A stretch of 39,668 bases of DNA from Venenivibrio stagnispumantis. GTDB lineage: Bacteria > Aquificota > Aquificia > Aquificales > Hydrogenothermaceae. Under the pieces are notes generated by a model. The model had not been told where the DNA came from. It made no database searches and saw only the letters and a list, made by a program, of their open reading frames with translations. Below, in pieces: positions 1 through 9,605 of this stretch (position 1 is its first letter; each line of letters starts with the position of its first letter). The stretch lies in contig NZ_FXTX01000016.1 of the NCBI RefSeq assembly GCF_900182795.1, positions 1 through 39,668 on the forward strand, given 5' to 3'. A program made the translations under genes and the position numbers.

Positions 1-200
1 TTTTTCACATGGAATTGATAATCATTATTTGTGATTATAACAATATTTTCTGGATTTTTAACTGCTTTTAAATTTCTATTAACGGTTTTTTGAAGCAATG
101 TTTCATTATCTGCAAATTTTAAAAACTGTTTTGGAAATTTTTGTCTTGATAAAGGGAATAGCCTTGTCCCACTTCCACCTGCAAGTATTATTGACTTCAT
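1..200 (-). CDS. manC: Mannose-1-phosphate guanylyltransferase (ManC/AlgA type), N-terminal part
   Basis: The gene starts at an ATG at 198-200 and runs off the left edge, so only about 66 residues are visible. They begin MKSIILAGGSGTRLFPLSR and continue with KFPKQFL. This is the nucleotide-binding signature of sugar-nucleotide pyrophosphorylases, in the variant typical of ManC/AlgA enzymes that make GDP-mannose from mannose-1-phosphate and GTP. Position at the downstream end of a polysaccharide locus fits supply of GDP-mannose for glycan assembly. The C-terminal half, which would show whether a phosphomannose isomerase domain is fused, lies outside the window. The family call is firm; the exact sugar is inferred from the LFPLSR-KFPKQF pattern. 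Confidence 0.85.
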   Translation of the reverse strand, partial: MKSIILAGGSGTRLFPLSRQKFPKQFLKFADNETLLQKTVNRNLKAVKNPENIVIITNNDYQFHVK

Positions 201-229
201 ATTTTTAACCTCTTATTTTTATTTTTAGT

Positions 230-1300
230 TTAAATATTTTTAGGTAATTTTGATTTTATTATTGAAAAATATATTTTAGTGTATATAAAGATGAAAATCA
301 AAACAGATATTATTAAAATAGGTGTATTATTATAGAAAAAAACCGCCGGTATTATTCCAAGAGAATTTAATCCCCAAACAAGAGGAGATGTAGCCGGATT
401 TCTATAAATAGGATTATGAGTTCCTAAGAGTTTCTTTACTATGGTTTTATAAAATATAGAATGAAGATGCATGCTATCCGGAGCCATAGAATATGTTTTC
501 TTTAAAAATTTTCTTCTATATATAGAAAATAGCGTTTCATAAATAGGATATATTGCAACCATAACCGGAAACCATGCAGAGACTTGGTTATGATTTTTAA
601 CAAGTAAGATAGAAAGTACAGCCATAACAAAACCTATAAAATATGCCCCACCATCTCCGAGAAATATAAGCCCATAAGGATAGTTAAATACAAAAAATCC
701 AAGTATTGCCCCAATCATCACAAATGAAGCAAGTAAAACAAACTGGTCATTGGTTTGATAAGCAATATAAGCAATTGCTAAGAAAATCATTATACTAACA
801 CCACCGGCAAGCCCATTAAAACCATCTATTATATTTATAGCATTTGTCAGTCCAACTATCGCAAAGATTGTAAATATAAAGGATATAATAGGAATTGCAA
901 TAATTATATCAATATACGGAATATCAAGTCTTATAATCTTTGTATCTAATAGAAAATAAGCTAAACCTGCACCTATAGCCATAAATATAAGCCTTATTTT
1001 TGGTTGTAAGCTTTTTGTAATATCTTCCAATATACCGGATAAAAATACCAAAAATGAGCTAACAATAAGCATAATAAAGCTATATTTAGTTTCCAAATTG
1101 AAAGCAAAACCATATAAACTCATAAATAAAAATGCCAAATATATTCCCACTCCCCCAAGTCTTGGAGTAGGCCTAACATGAAACTTCTGAGGCCCATGAT
1201 GAAGATGGTCAGTAATAAGTTTATTTATTCTTTTCGCCAGTTTTATAATCAAAAAATTTATTATAAAGCTTATGATAAAAGATATTAAAAAATGTTTCAT
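230..1300 (-). CDS. WecA/MraY-family polyprenyl-phosphate sugar-1-phosphate transferase
   Basis: Integral membrane protein of 356 residues with about ten hydrophobic segments. It most likely transfers a HexNAc-1-phosphate from a UDP-sugar to undecaprenyl phosphate at the inner leaflet, starting glycan repeat-unit assembly. Visible family motifs are HGPQKFHVRPTPRLGG (35-50), an acidic pair near E92-D93, NAINIIDGFNGLAGG (153-167), FLGDGG (213-218) and a C-terminal HLHS (278-281), which corresponds to the HxH loop of WecA/WbpL-type enzymes. The ATG has a good ribosome site (GGGGAGAG). It is the last full minus-strand gene before manC and follows the heptose genes. WecA, WbpL and WbcO-type enzymes share these motifs, so the sugar donor cannot be read from sequence. 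MraY itself is less likely in this context. Confidence 0.9.
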   Translation of the reverse strand: MKHFLISFIISFIINFLIIKLAKRINKLITDHLHHGPQKFHVRPTPRLGGVGIYLAFLFMSLYGFAFNLETKYSFIMLIVSSFLVFLSGILEDITKSLQPKIRLIFMAIGAGLAYFLLDTKIIRLDIPYIDIIIAIPIISFIFTIFAIVGLTNAINIIDGFNGLAGGVSIMIFLAIAYIAYQTNDQFVLLASFVMIGAILGFFVFNYPYGLIFLGDGGAYFIGFVMAVLSILLVKNHNQVSAWFPVMVAIYPIYETLFSIYRRKFLKKTYSMAPDSMHLHSIFYKTIVKKLLGTHNPIYRNPATSPLVWGLNSLGIIPAVFFYNNTPILIISVLIFIFIYTKIYFSIIKSKLPKNI

Positions 1301-1310
1301 TATCTCTCCC

Positions 1311-1862
1311 CTAAGTTTTATTTTTTATTAAAATTGCAAATTCATATAATGATTTAATATCCGAATTAGATTCATCTATTAATATACTTATCATACTGGC
1401 ATTATTACCAAATTCTATATCTGAGATAGAGTCTCCCACCATTATAGATTTTTTAAAATCTATATCTGGAAAATCTTTTTTTGCCTGCAACGCCATACCT
1501 ATTTTAGGTTTCCTACAAATACAATCTTCTTTCTCGTAATCATGTGGACAATAGTATATTTTATCTATTTTAATCTTTTTATCTGATAAGATATTTAACA
1601 CATTTGAATGTATATCTAATAAATCTTTTTCTGTCATTAAGCCTCTACCAATACCCCTTTGATTTGTTACTATTATTATCTTGCCGAATATGTTATTTAG
1701 TATCTCTAAAGCTTCTAAAACCTTTGGTAAAAACTCAAATTGTTGCCAATTCCTTACATAATCACCATCAATTTTTCTATTAATAACACCATCTCTATCC
1801 AAAAATAATGTCCAAGTTTTATCTATATTTAAAGTTTTCAAAATCTCTCTTTGCTTTTTCAT
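1311..1862 (-). CDS. gmhB: D-glycero-D-manno-heptose-1,7-bisphosphate 7-phosphatase
   Basis: HAD-superfamily phosphatase of 183 residues, the usual size for GmhB. The nucleophile motif is FLDRDGVIN with D22 and D24; motif II is TNQ (66-68). The zinc site that marks GmhB is present (C105, H107, C114, C116), followed by RKP, and the final acidic motif is MVGDSISD (D144, D148). It removes the 7-phosphate from heptose-1,7-bisphosphate. It is the third enzyme of the GDP-heptose set completed by its three upstream neighbours. The chosen ATG lies 44 bases inside the end of the preceding nucleotidyltransferase gene, a longer overlap than elsewhere in the locus. A TTG seven codons later is the alternative; both have only weak, closely spaced ribosome sites. 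Confidence 0.9.
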   Translation of the reverse strand: MKKQREILKTLNIDKTWTLFLDRDGVINRKIDGDYVRNWQQFEFLPKVLEALEILNNIFGKIIIVTNQRGIGRGLMTEKDLLDIHSNVLNILSDKKIKIDKIYYCPHDYEKEDCICRKPKIGMALQAKKDFPDIDFKKSIMVGDSISDIEFGNNASMISILIDESNSDIKSLYEFAILIKNKT

Positions 1863-2526
1863 AATCTTCCGGAATTCCTATATCTATAAAATAATTATCA
1901 AATGGAAATCCATAAAAATCATAAACTTTATAATATTTTTCCATAAACTCTTTTTCAAAAGAAAATTTTTCATGAAAATTCAACGACATAAAGAAATTTT
2001 TATTTAAAAGATATACCCCACCATTTATAAAACCTTCTTGTTTATAAGCCTTTTCTAAAAAAGCTACTATTTTTTTGTTTTCATCAATCTCTATTGCTCC
2101 ATATCTATCAAAATTTTTCATAAGTTTTAAAGCCAAACTTAATTTTGAATGTTTACTTATATGAAAATCATAAAACTTATTTAAATCTATATCAAAAAAT
2201 GTATCTCCATTTAGTATTAAAATTTCCTGTTCTTCGCAAAACTCAATAGCTTGTTTTATAGCCCCGCCTGTTCCAAGAAGTTCTTTTTCTTCAGAGTAAA
2301 CTATTGCTATATCTTTATATTTGTTTCCAAAATATTCTTTTATAATATCTTTTTTATATCCTACCGCCAAAATTATTTTTTTTATTTTAAAATAATTCAA
2401 ATAATTAAATAAATACTCTAAAAAAGGTTTTTTATTTATATCAGCCATTGGTTTTGGTAAGTCTTTTACAACACTTTGCAATCTTGTGCCTAAACCACCG
2501 GCAAGTATTATAGCTTCTTTAACCAT
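1819..2526 (-). CDS. hddC: Sugar-1-phosphate nucleotidyltransferase, probable heptose-1-phosphate guanylyltransferase
   Basis: Protein of 235 residues with the nucleotidyltransferase fold: AIILAGGLGTRL (5-16), KPM (25-27), GTGGAI (85-90) and a metal-binding LNGDTFFDID with D108. In other bacteria the combination of GmhA, a GHMP kinase, GmhB and such a nucleotidyltransferase makes GDP-D-glycero-alpha-D-manno-heptose, with this enzyme adding GMP. The ATG overlaps the stop of the isomerase gene (ATGGTTAA), so the two are probably translationally coupled. The motifs alone would also fit a glucose-1-phosphate or mannose-1-phosphate nucleotidyltransferase; the heptose assignment rests on the three neighbours. 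Confidence 0.8.
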   Translation of the reverse strand: MVKEAIILAGGLGTRLQSVVKDLPKPMADINKKPFLEYLFNYLNYFKIKKIILAVGYKKDIIKEYFGNKYKDIAIVYSEEKELLGTGGAIKQAIEFCEEQEILILNGDTFFDIDLNKFYDFHISKHSKLSLALKLMKNFDRYGAIEIDENKKIVAFLEKAYKQEGFINGGVYLLNKNFFMSLNFHEKFSFEKEFMEKYYKVYDFYGFPFDNYFIDIGIPEDYEKAKRDFENFKYR

Positions 2527-3100
2527 TAAAAAGCTCCCTTTCTACTATTTCACATATAATATGCCCTATGGTTATATGAGCTTCTTGAATTCTCGGAGTA
2601 TCTCTTGAAGGAACATTAATTAAATATCTACATATCTCTTTCATTTTTCCACCACTTTCTCCGGTCATACCTATTGTTATCACACCGATATCATTTGCAA
2701 TTTCTATGGCCTTTAAGATATTTTTTGAATTGACGGATGTAGATATGCCTATTAATATATCTCCTTTTCTACCTTTTGCTTTTACAAGTCTCGCATATAC
2801 TTCATCATAAGAATAATCATTTGCTACAGCTGTAATATAGGATGTGTTTACATGAAGGGCTTCTGCAAAAAGAGGCTCTCTGTCAAAATAAAATCTTCCT
2901 GAAAGCTCTGCTGCTATATGCTGGGCATCTGCTGCACTTCCACCATTACCACAAATTAATACTTTTTTATCGTTTTTAAAGGCATTTATAATCTCTTCTG
3001 AAACTTTGGAAATAGTAGAAAGAAGCTCTTCATTCTTAAGCATTTTTTCTTTTACTGAAATAGACTCTAATATAGATTCTCTTATGTCTTCATTAAACAT
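2519..3100 (-). CDS. gmhA: Sedoheptulose-7-phosphate isomerase
   Basis: SIS-domain protein that converts sedoheptulose-7-phosphate to D-glycero-D-manno-heptose-7-phosphate, the entry step to activated heptose. Diagnostic segments are VLICGNGGSAADAQHIAAEL, GISTSVNSKN and TPRIQEAHITIGHIICE near the C-terminus. I place the start at the ATG at 3098-3100 (193 residues): it sits 7 bases after GGAGGG and 2 bases after the stop of the kinase gene. A longer reading from a TTG at 3115 would place the ribosome site inside the coding region. It is the second gene of the heptose set. Confidence 0.93.
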   Translation of the reverse strand: MFNEDIRESILESISVKEKMLKNEELLSTISKVSEEIINAFKNDKKVLICGNGGSAADAQHIAAELSGRFYFDREPLFAEALHVNTSYITAVANDYSYDEVYARLVKAKGRKGDILIGISTSVNSKNILKAIEIANDIGVITIGMTGESGGKMKEICRYLINVPSRDTPRIQEAHITIGHIICEIVERELFNG

Positions 3101-3102
3101 CT

Positions 3103-4125
3103 TTAAACCCTCCAACTTTCTAATCCATATTTTGTAAATTGAAATCTTCTAAATTCACCACCAAAAGGCTGTAAAGATTCTATAACTTTATACCTTGTAT
3201 TTTTAGGACAATAAAACATCATAAAACCACCGCCACCCGCTCCTGATATTTTACCGCCTGTTGCCCCTGCTTTTTTTGCTGTTTCATAAATTTCATCAAT
3301 AACAGAGTTTGTAATACCTTCTGCCATCTGTTTTTTATATTGCCAGCCATAATCAAGTATCTCTCCAATCTCATCGAGTTTTCCTTTTAAGATAGCTTCT
3401 TTCATCATTATAGCTTGTTCTTTTAGTTTGTGCATAGCTTCTACGGATTTTTCTTCTTTTTTATAAACATTTTTTACCTGTGCTTCAATAATCTTGGATG
3501 ATAGCCTACTTGTACCGGTATAATAAAGCAAAATATTAAACTGAAGTTCATTAATAATATCGGATTTTATTCTTAATGGATTTACTATAACTTTATCATT
3601 TTCATAAAACTCCATAAAATTAAATCCTCCAAAAGTGGCAGCATATTGATCTTGCTTACCACCAGCCATGTTTAAATCTTTTCTTTCTATTTCAAAAGCC
3701 AAATGTGCTATATCATATTCCCCAAGAGGAAGTTTAAGCCACTCTGCAAAAGCACCTATAACAGCTACCACTAATGTAGATGAGCTACCAAGCCCAGAAC
3801 CAGCCGGAGCATCCACATAAGTGGAAAGCTCAAAAGCCAAGGGTTTTTTAGTAAAATCTTTTACAATTCTATTATATATACCTTTTAACAAATCAAGATT
3901 GTCATCTATCTCTAAAAATTCAGACGATTTAATCTCAATTTTCTCATTTCTATCAATAGCATTAAATACTATTTTATTATCATCTCTTGGCTCAATAGTA
4001 GCATAAGCAAACATACTAATGGTTGCATTCAAAACAGCCCCGCCATATATGTCTGAATAAGGGCTAACATCTGTCCCACCACCGGCAAGCCCAAGTCTCA
4101 AAGGCGCACGAGAGCGAAAAATCAT
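3103..4125 (-). CDS. hddA: GHMP-family sugar kinase, probable D-glycero-alpha-D-manno-heptose-7-phosphate kinase
   Basis: Protein of 340 residues with the three GHMP kinase motifs: N-terminal [15 protein letters not shown], the phosphate loop [11 protein letters not shown] (about 108-118) and C-terminal [13 protein letters not shown]. The [10 protein letters not shown] start is typical of the HddA/FkP subgroup acting on sugar phosphates. With gmhA, gmhB and hddC directly downstream, the likely reaction is 1-phosphorylation of heptose-7-phosphate on the GDP-heptose route. No HldE-type bifunctional enzyme of the ADP-heptose route is seen here. The ATG overlaps the upstream glycosyltransferase stop as ATGA. 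Fucose-type kinases share the motifs, but the neighbours argue against that. Confidence 0.87.
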   Translation of the reverse strand: MIFRSRAPLRLGLAGGGTDVSPYSDIYGGAVLNATISMFAYATIEPRDDNKIVFNAIDRNEKIEIKSSEFLEIDDNLDLLKGIYNRIVKDFTKKPLAFELSTYVDAPAGSGLGSSSTLVVAVIGAFAEWLKLPLGEYDIAHLAFEIERKDLNMAGGKQDQYAATFGGFNFMEFYENDKVIVNPLRIKSDIINELQFNILLYYTGTSRLSSKIIEAQVKNVYKKEEKSVEAMHKLKEQAIMMKEAILKGKLDEIGEILDYGWQYKKQMAEGITNSVIDEIYETAKKAGATGGKISGAGGGGFMMFYCPKNTRYKVIESLQPFGGEFRRFQFTKYGLESWRV

Positions 4126-5291
4126 GAGAGAACCTCCTCAATAATTCTTAAAAGTTTTTTTTCATAAATAGACCAAGTAAAATTGTTTCTAATGTATTCT
4201 CTTGCATTTTTCTTAATCATTTCGTATTTTTCAGGATTTTGATAAATATAATTTATTAATTTTACTATTTCGTCTGGTTTATCGCATACAAAAAAATGTT
4301 CACCGTGCTTTGCTCCTATTGGTTTTGCAGCTAAGGAAGATACTATATTTATAGTTCCAAGAGCCATGCTTTCAAGAACTTTATTTTGAATTCCTCCACC
4401 TGTTTGCATTGGAGCAACTATACAAAGAGATGATTTTAAAATAACATAAGGGTCATCTACATAGCCCAATATTTTTAGATTTTTATATTTGCTCTCTAAT
4501 TTTTTTAAACTTTCAGGCGGATAAGCTCCAACTACAACAAATTGCAAATTTTTATTAATCTTAGGAAGAACATTTTCTATAAACCATAGAGTTGCATCAA
4601 TATTTGGTTGATAGTTCATTTTACCAAAAAACACGATACTATTTTTCCATGTTTCATCTGTTTTATTATATTTTAGTAAATTTTCGTTTACACCATGTGG
4701 TATCCAAATCGTTTTCATTGGATTATTAAAATATTTTTCTTCTTCTTGGTTAAAGAATAGTGTTTTGTCAAATTTCTCTATGCACAACTTTTCATAATTT
4801 ATTAATCTTTTAGATTCAATGCCGTAAATCAATTTCCAAAAAATAGATTTTGTTTTTTCTTTAGATTTAGCATAATTCAAGCCTATAGAATCTGCCATAT
4901 CTAAAATTTTTGGTTTCTCCTTATTAATAACATAAGCAGATGTTCTTACTAATGTTGCAAAAAGTAAATCATATTCTTTATATACAGAATCTATATACTC
5001 CTGCACATCTTTAAAATAATAATAATTAACCTGCAAAGGTAAATTATTGAATAAACCTTTAAATGCATTAAAATAAAAATCTCTTTTTTGTTTTCTAAAA
5101 ATTTTATAAGTAATTCCTATTTCATCTGCCCAATTGTAAAATTGCTTAGGAATATCCTCTTCCGCAATAGAAACAAGATGGACTTTAAAATGCTTTGATA
5201 ATATTTTCAAAAGCCAATAATTTTTAAGCCTATCTCCACCTATTGGAGGATATGGAAGGCGGGATGTGAGAAAAAGAATTGTTTTTTTCAT
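4122..5291 (-). CDS. Glycosyltransferase, group 1/GT4-like (resembles exosortase/EpsH-associated sugar transferases)
   Basis: Cytosolic GT-B protein of 389 residues. The N-terminus [18 protein letters not shown] and the central [19 protein letters not shown] resemble a subgroup of glycosyltransferases often found beside EpsH/exosortase-type polysaccharide loci. A C-terminal donor-binding region is visible ([18 protein letters not shown], with the conserved glutamate before SMA). It probably adds one sugar to the lipid-linked repeat unit; donor and acceptor cannot be read. It is joined to both neighbours by ATGA overlaps. CCGG tetramers are absent from this gene although common in housekeeping genes of the window, which hints at a different history. 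Confidence 0.8.
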   Translation of the reverse strand: MKKTILFLTSRLPYPPIGGDRLKNYWLLKILSKHFKVHLVSIAEEDIPKQFYNWADEIGITYKIFRKQKRDFYFNAFKGLFNNLPLQVNYYYFKDVQEYIDSVYKEYDLLFATLVRTSAYVINKEKPKILDMADSIGLNYAKSKEKTKSIFWKLIYGIESKRLINYEKLCIEKFDKTLFFNQEEEKYFNNPMKTIWIPHGVNENLLKYNKTDETWKNSIVFFGKMNYQPNIDATLWFIENVLPKINKNLQFVVVGAYPPESLKKLESKYKNLKILGYVDDPYVILKSSLCIVAPMQTGGGIQNKVLESMALGTINIVSSLAAKPIGAKHGEHFFVCDKPDEIVKLINYIYQNPEKYEMIKKNAREYIRNNFTWSIYEKKLLRIIEEVLS

Positions 5292-6217
5292 TCTGTTATT
5301 TCCTTTAAAGTTTTTCTTATTATTCTTAATCTCTTTGAAAATGGATATCCTAAAAAAGAAACTATGTTATATATAAATTTAAGTCTGTTAATTTTTTTTG
5401 GGAAATGTTTTTTAAAATAGTAGAATTCACTTTTGACTTTTGTTTTTACTATAAAATCGTTTATATTTTTACTACTTTTTCCTACAAAGTGCGTTATCAC
5501 AATATCCGGAGTATAAAGAATTTTATATCCCAACTTGTGAACTCTATAACATATTTCCTCATCTTCTGTGTACATAAAAATTTTCTCATCAAAGCCCCCA
5601 AGTTTTTCAAAGATATCTCTTCTAAAAATTAAACTACAGCCACTAGCCCAATCGATAAAACTTTCTTTTCTTTCTTCATTAAAATTTTGCAAATAAACAT
5701 TAATAACTTTAGGCTTGAAAGGTAAGTATTTAAAAATATTTAATAAAAATTTATTATTTCTAACTATTTTTCCTATTTCTAACAAGCGTAAGCTTACAGT
5801 AAATAGATTAGTAAATTTTTGAACATTTGGTTGCAAAGAGCCATCTCCATAAATCACCTTTGTAGCAATAACTGCAATTTTTTCATCTTTAGCAAATTTA
5901 TTGTCTATAATCTGGTTTATATTTTTTGTGTGCAATAATGTATCTGGATTTAATATATATATATATTCTCCTTTTGAATATTTAAATCCTGTATTATTTG
6001 CTTTAGCAAAACCCAGATTCTCTTCTAAATAAATATATTTGAAATTATTTAGTTTCTTTTCTAAATTTAGAAAAAATTCTTTACTTCCATCTTTTGAATT
6101 ATTGTCAACTAATATAATTTCGTATTCATTTTTATCATCAAAAGATTCAATTATTGACTTAATAGATTCATAAGTTAAATTAAGTGTATTATAATTTACT
6201 AAAATAAAAGAAATCAC
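5288..6217 (-). CDS. Glycosyltransferase family 2 (rhamnosyltransferase-like)
   Basis: Protein of 309 residues with the GT-A fold of family 2: ISFILVNYNTLN at the start, IILVDNNSKDGS, then YIYILNPDTLL carrying the DxD-like NPDT. WASGCSLIFRR and GGFDEKIFMYTEDEE follow; the latter is characteristic of the rhamnosyltransferase-like WcaA/RfbN group. C-terminal basic amphipathic segments may contact the membrane. The start is a GTG that overlaps the polymerase stop (GTGA). It is one of five clustered glycosyltransferases, consistent with a repeat unit of about four to six sugars. The exact linkage is unknown. Confidence 0.82.
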   Translation of the reverse strand: MISFILVNYNTLNLTYESIKSIIESFDDKNEYEIILVDNNSKDGSKEFFLNLEKKLNNFKYIYLEENLGFAKANNTGFKYSKGEYIYILNPDTLLHTKNINQIIDNKFAKDEKIAVIATKVIYGDGSLQPNVQKFTNLFTVSLRLLEIGKIVRNNKFLLNIFKYLPFKPKVINVYLQNFNEERKESFIDWASGCSLIFRRDIFEKLGGFDEKIFMYTEDEEICYRVHKLGYKILYTPDIVITHFVGKSSKNINDFIVKTKVKSEFYYFKKHFPKKINRLKFIYNIVSFLGYPFSKRLRIIRKTLKEITE

Positions 6218-7458
6218 GTTTTATTGCCCTCAAAAGTTAAATTTTTATTAAACAAATATCCAATGTTCATCCAATACAAAAAATTATTAAAGAAAAACTC
6301 TGTTGTATTAGAACCAATCATATTTATACTTAGACCAATAACGGCTATAAATACTATAAATTTATATTGTTTAAGAGTTGATATATTTATAAACATTGTA
6401 AACAGTCTAATAAATAAATATATATAAAATACAAAACCAATTATTCCGGTTTCACTTAAAATTCTAAAATAATCTCCATCAAATACAGGCATAAAATTAT
6501 GAGCTAAATTCTCATAGTATCTAACAGACTGCCCAACTGTGCCTAAACCCAATCCAGAAGGCAAACTTAAAAAGTTATATAATCCAGCAATCCATTGATC
6601 ACTTCTTTCATTTATTGCATTTTGACTGCTAAAATACAATAAAGAATTAATCCTCTCTACGAAAAAAGATATAATTTCAGGACTAATGTATACATAAAAT
6701 AATTGAATAAAAACTATACTAAGAAGCATAAAAATAATACTAAATGTAAAAAAAGATAATATAAGTTTTATATTAAAATTTCTTTTAAATATAACTAAAA
6801 TAACTAAAACTAAAAATGAAATCCAAAAACTTCTTTGCATAGTCATAAATCCTACAAAAGATAAAAGAAAAATTATCATTAAAAGTTTAAAACTTCTTTT
6901 ATATAAAAATATTCCCAAGCTATAAGAAACAGCAATTATCATTAATGATGCCAACCCTAAAGATCCAGAAACGGAAGACATCCTAAAAGCCATTGTTCCT
7001 TCAATTATTTTAAAAATTATTTCACTTATAAATGAGGGGTAAAACATATAAAAATACATAAATATTCCTAATATTCCATGAATTATTCCTATAAATATGA
7101 TAGCTTCTACAAAAGCTTCAACAGGAATAATTCTGCTATAAAAAAAACCTATTATAGGAATAATATCCATTACTAAAGCAATAGGTAAATCTACTATTCT
7201 TAAAGTATTAAAAACAAATAAACTAAAAAAAGTGAGTATTATAATATAAAAAAAGAATATTAGAAAAGGTATATCATTTAAATAAAATTTGAATTTATTT
7301 TTATTTGGATAATATAAAAAAATCATGAAAATAAGAAAAAAAATATATGTACCAAGTAAAATCTTATTTTCCATTAATTTTGCAAAAGCCGGTAAAAGAG
7401 AATAAATTAATAAATTTAATTTTAGTAAAGTTTCTTTCTTAACATTTAAGAAATTCAT
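6214..7458 (-). CDS. O-antigen polymerase/ligase-like membrane protein (Wzy/WaaL superfamily)
   Basis: Protein of 414 residues, almost entirely hydrophobic, with about eleven predicted membrane segments and one larger external loop in the second half. In that loop SLPSGLGLGTVG, AHNFMPVFDGDYFRILSETGIIGF is the recognisable Wzy_C-type stretch (AHN, then a SETGIIG segment). It most likely joins lipid-linked repeat units in the periplasm. The flippase and Wzz-like genes in the same locus support a Wzy-dependent pathway. Ligase and polymerase members share this topology, so ligase activity is the alternative. The start overlaps the upstream GT2 gene by 20 bases. Codon use is extremely AT-rich. Confidence 0.8.
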   Translation of the reverse strand: MNFLNVKKETLLKLNLLIYSLLPAFAKLMENKILLGTYIFFLIFMIFLYYPNKNKFKFYLNDIPFLIFFFYIIILTFFSLFVFNTLRIVDLPIALVMDIIPIIGFFYSRIIPVEAFVEAIIFIGIIHGILGIFMYFYMFYPSFISEIIFKIIEGTMAFRMSSVSGSLGLASLMIIAVSYSLGIFLYKRSFKLLMIIFLLSFVGFMTMQRSFWISFLVLVILVIFKRNFNIKLILSFFTFSIIFMLLSIVFIQLFYVYISPEIISFFVERINSLLYFSSQNAINERSDQWIAGLYNFLSLPSGLGLGTVGQSVRYYENLAHNFMPVFDGDYFRILSETGIIGFVFYIYLFIRLFTMFINISTLKQYKFIVFIAVIGLSINMIGSNTTEFFFNNFLYWMNIGYLFNKNLTFEGNKT

Positions 7459-8266
7459 TTGCTACCTTCTTATATTCATCAATTACTTTTTTTTCTGTTG
7501 GTAAATTTGACTTTGCTATTGCACTAGCCCTATAAAAAGCCATTGCTAAAGATAAATACAACCCAACCCATCCATCTTTATAACCTTTTTTGTAAATAAA
7601 TCTTCCCAAAACTTCTCTAAAAAAATGATAAATTATTTTTAATGCAGGTTTTCCTTTATAATTATATTTAGTAGAGTTTACTTCAAAATCAGTGTATCTA
7701 TTTAATTTATTAATAAATTGCGATACGCTATCATAATTAAAATGAATTATTGATTTCTCTTTATCTACAATATAACCAATCCTCGCGTTGGGTGATATTT
7801 TTGTAAAATTATGAACTTCATTTGTATAAGTCATAAATCCTTTTTTAAAAAATCTTGGAATAATATCATCTTTATAACTCCAACCAGCCCCTAAAATTTC
7901 TCTCCCAAAGAAAAAATTTCTTCTAGAAATTTTTACAACATCATATTTGTCATATTTAGCTATATTTATTAACTCATCTTTTAATTTAGGCATTACAATC
8001 TCATCAGAATCCAATGCCAATATCCAATCATTTGAACATTTAGATAAACCAAATGCTCTTGCAGGATCGGCGTATCCAACATTTTCATGCATATAAACAT
8101 TGCAATTATACTCTTTTGCTATTTCGAGCGTTTTATCTGTACTATACATATCAACAATAACAATCTCATCGCACCATTTAACACTTTCTAAACACTCTAT
8201 CAAATATTTTTCAGAATTATATGTATGAATGACACAGGATATTCTAGTTTTATCAATAACACTCAT
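7439..8266 (-). CDS. Glycosyltransferase family 2 (WaaE/KdtX-like)
   Basis: Family 2 enzyme of about 275 residues. RISCVIHTYNSEKYLIECLESV is followed by CDEIVIVDMYSTDKTLEIA and WILALDSDEIV, whose DSDE is the metal-binding motif. This order and the WCDEIVIVD phrase match the WaaE/KdtX-like group that adds glucose or heptose to core or O-chain. I favour the ATG at 8264-8266, preceded by AGGTG. An in-frame GTG at 8290 would add eight residues and overlap the upstream gene by 11 bases. The C-terminus runs 20 bases into the polymerase gene. The substrate is unknown. Confidence 0.82.
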   Translation of the reverse strand: MSVIDKTRISCVIHTYNSEKYLIECLESVKWCDEIVIVDMYSTDKTLEIAKEYNCNVYMHENVGYADPARAFGLSKCSNDWILALDSDEIVMPKLKDELINIAKYDKYDVVKISRRNFFFGREILGAGWSYKDDIIPRFFKKGFMTYTNEVHNFTKISPNARIGYIVDKEKSIIHFNYDSVSQFINKLNRYTDFEVNSTKYNYKGKPALKIIYHFFREVLGRFIYKKGYKDGWVGLYLSLAMAFYRASAIAKSNLPTEKKVIDEYKKVANEFLKC

Positions 8267-8279
8267 ACTAACACCTAAT

Positions 8280-9605
8280 TTATAACTCACTATGATTTAT
8301 ATAATTTTTTCTATATTTACCTATAAGTTCTAAAAGTTTTTTTGCTTGATATTCTCTCGTATATTTTTCCAATAATTTTATATTTATATCAAATTTTGGT
8401 TTTTCCTTGCTTTTCAATAAATTTATTAAGTGTTCCTTTATTTTATTCACATCTTTTCCAAAATTGATGCCGTGTCCACTTTCTTCTATTAATCGTCCTG
8501 GTGCTGATTTATTTGTAACTCCTATCCCCCATATTTGAGTTCCGGAAAAAAGATATTCAAACAATTTACCAGTAAGTATTCCATCAACATTTTCTGCTTC
8601 AAACTCTAAAAATAAAACTACGTGAGCATCTCTTTGCATTCTTAAAGAATCTTCTCTTTTTAAAAAGCCAAGATGCTTGACCCATTTTGAAACATTATAT
8701 TTTAAAATAAGCTTATCTAAGTTGTCTTTTCCTCCTCCAATAAATATTACCTCTAAATTATTTAGCAAATGCTTATAATTGGAATTATATATTTGTCGGA
8801 TTGCTTCAAATAAAGGTGATGGATCTCGTGTTTTTGTATCTAGTGAACCAGTATAAACCAATCTAACTTTATTATCTCCCCAAATTTTTTCAGCCGGTGT
8901 ATTTTTAACGTCTTCCAGATCGAATCCATTCTCTATTATTTCAACATTTGAAATACCATACTTTTCTTTTAATTGATTTGCAAGTGGTTCACTTACAGTT
9001 GTGATTAAATTTGCAGTAGTGTTTATTTTTCTTTCAAGATATTCTTCAAGGAGTCTAAATGGAAACAAACCTTTAAACATATGACTTTGGGTCCATAAAT
9101 CTCTATAGTCTGCTACCCAAAAACAAGAGGAATTAAATTTTTTGTAACGTAGAGCAATTAAATGATTTGCATAAGGAGGATATGTTGAAACTACTATATC
9201 AAATTTTTCATTTTTAATGACATTTAAAGCATCTTTTACCCAAAAATCAAATAAGTTTGGAAATCTTGCATCAAAAGATATTATACCTCTGGAATCAAAA
9301 AATGTTTTTAATTTAATTAAAATTAAATTTGTTATTTTATGATTCTTATTAATAATATGCTTGTCATTTTGGTATCCAATTTTATTTTTAATATTATCAC
9401 GAAATATATTTTCAACTTCAATAACCTTAAATTCACTTATATCAAAATTTAAATCATTTGACCTCTTTATTTTTTTTGTAGTAAGAACTGTTACATCATG
9501 TCCCATCCTTGACCAATATTTTGCCCAACTATAAGGTCGTAAAGAACCTATGGCATTCATTGGTGGGAAATAATGAGTTATAATTAATATGTTTTTCTTA
9601 TTCAT
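8280..9605 (-). CDS. Glycosyltransferase family 4
   Basis: Protein of 441 residues with two Rossmann-like halves. The N-terminal half has NILIITHYFPPMNAIGSLRPY and, later, FDIVVSTYPPYANHL with WVADYRDLW, a pattern common in GT4 enzymes of O-antigen loci. The C-terminal half has VRLVYTGSLD, EVIFIGGG, WVKHLGFLKREDSL and a donor-site segment around GKLFEYLFSG. It should act in the cytosol on a lipid-linked intermediate. The start overlaps the epimerase stop (ATGAATAA). Sugar specificity cannot be read. Confidence 0.83.
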   Translation of the reverse strand: MNKKNILIITHYFPPMNAIGSLRPYSWAKYWSRMGHDVTVLTTKKIKRSNDLNFDISEFKVIEVENIFRDNIKNKIGYQNDKHIINKNHKITNLILIKLKTFFDSRGIISFDARFPNLFDFWVKDALNVIKNEKFDIVVSTYPPYANHLIALRYKKFNSSCFWVADYRDLWTQSHMFKGLFPFRLLEEYLERKINTTANLITTVSEPLANQLKEKYGISNVEIIENGFDLEDVKNTPAEKIWGDNKVRLVYTGSLDTKTRDPSPLFEAIRQIYNSNYKHLLNNLEVIFIGGGKDNLDKLILKYNVSKWVKHLGFLKREDSLRMQRDAHVVLFLEFEAENVDGILTGKLFEYLFSGTQIWGIGVTNKSAPGRLIEESGHGINFGKDVNKIKEHLINLLKSKEKPKFDINIKLLEKYTREYQAKKLLELIGKYRKNYINHSEL

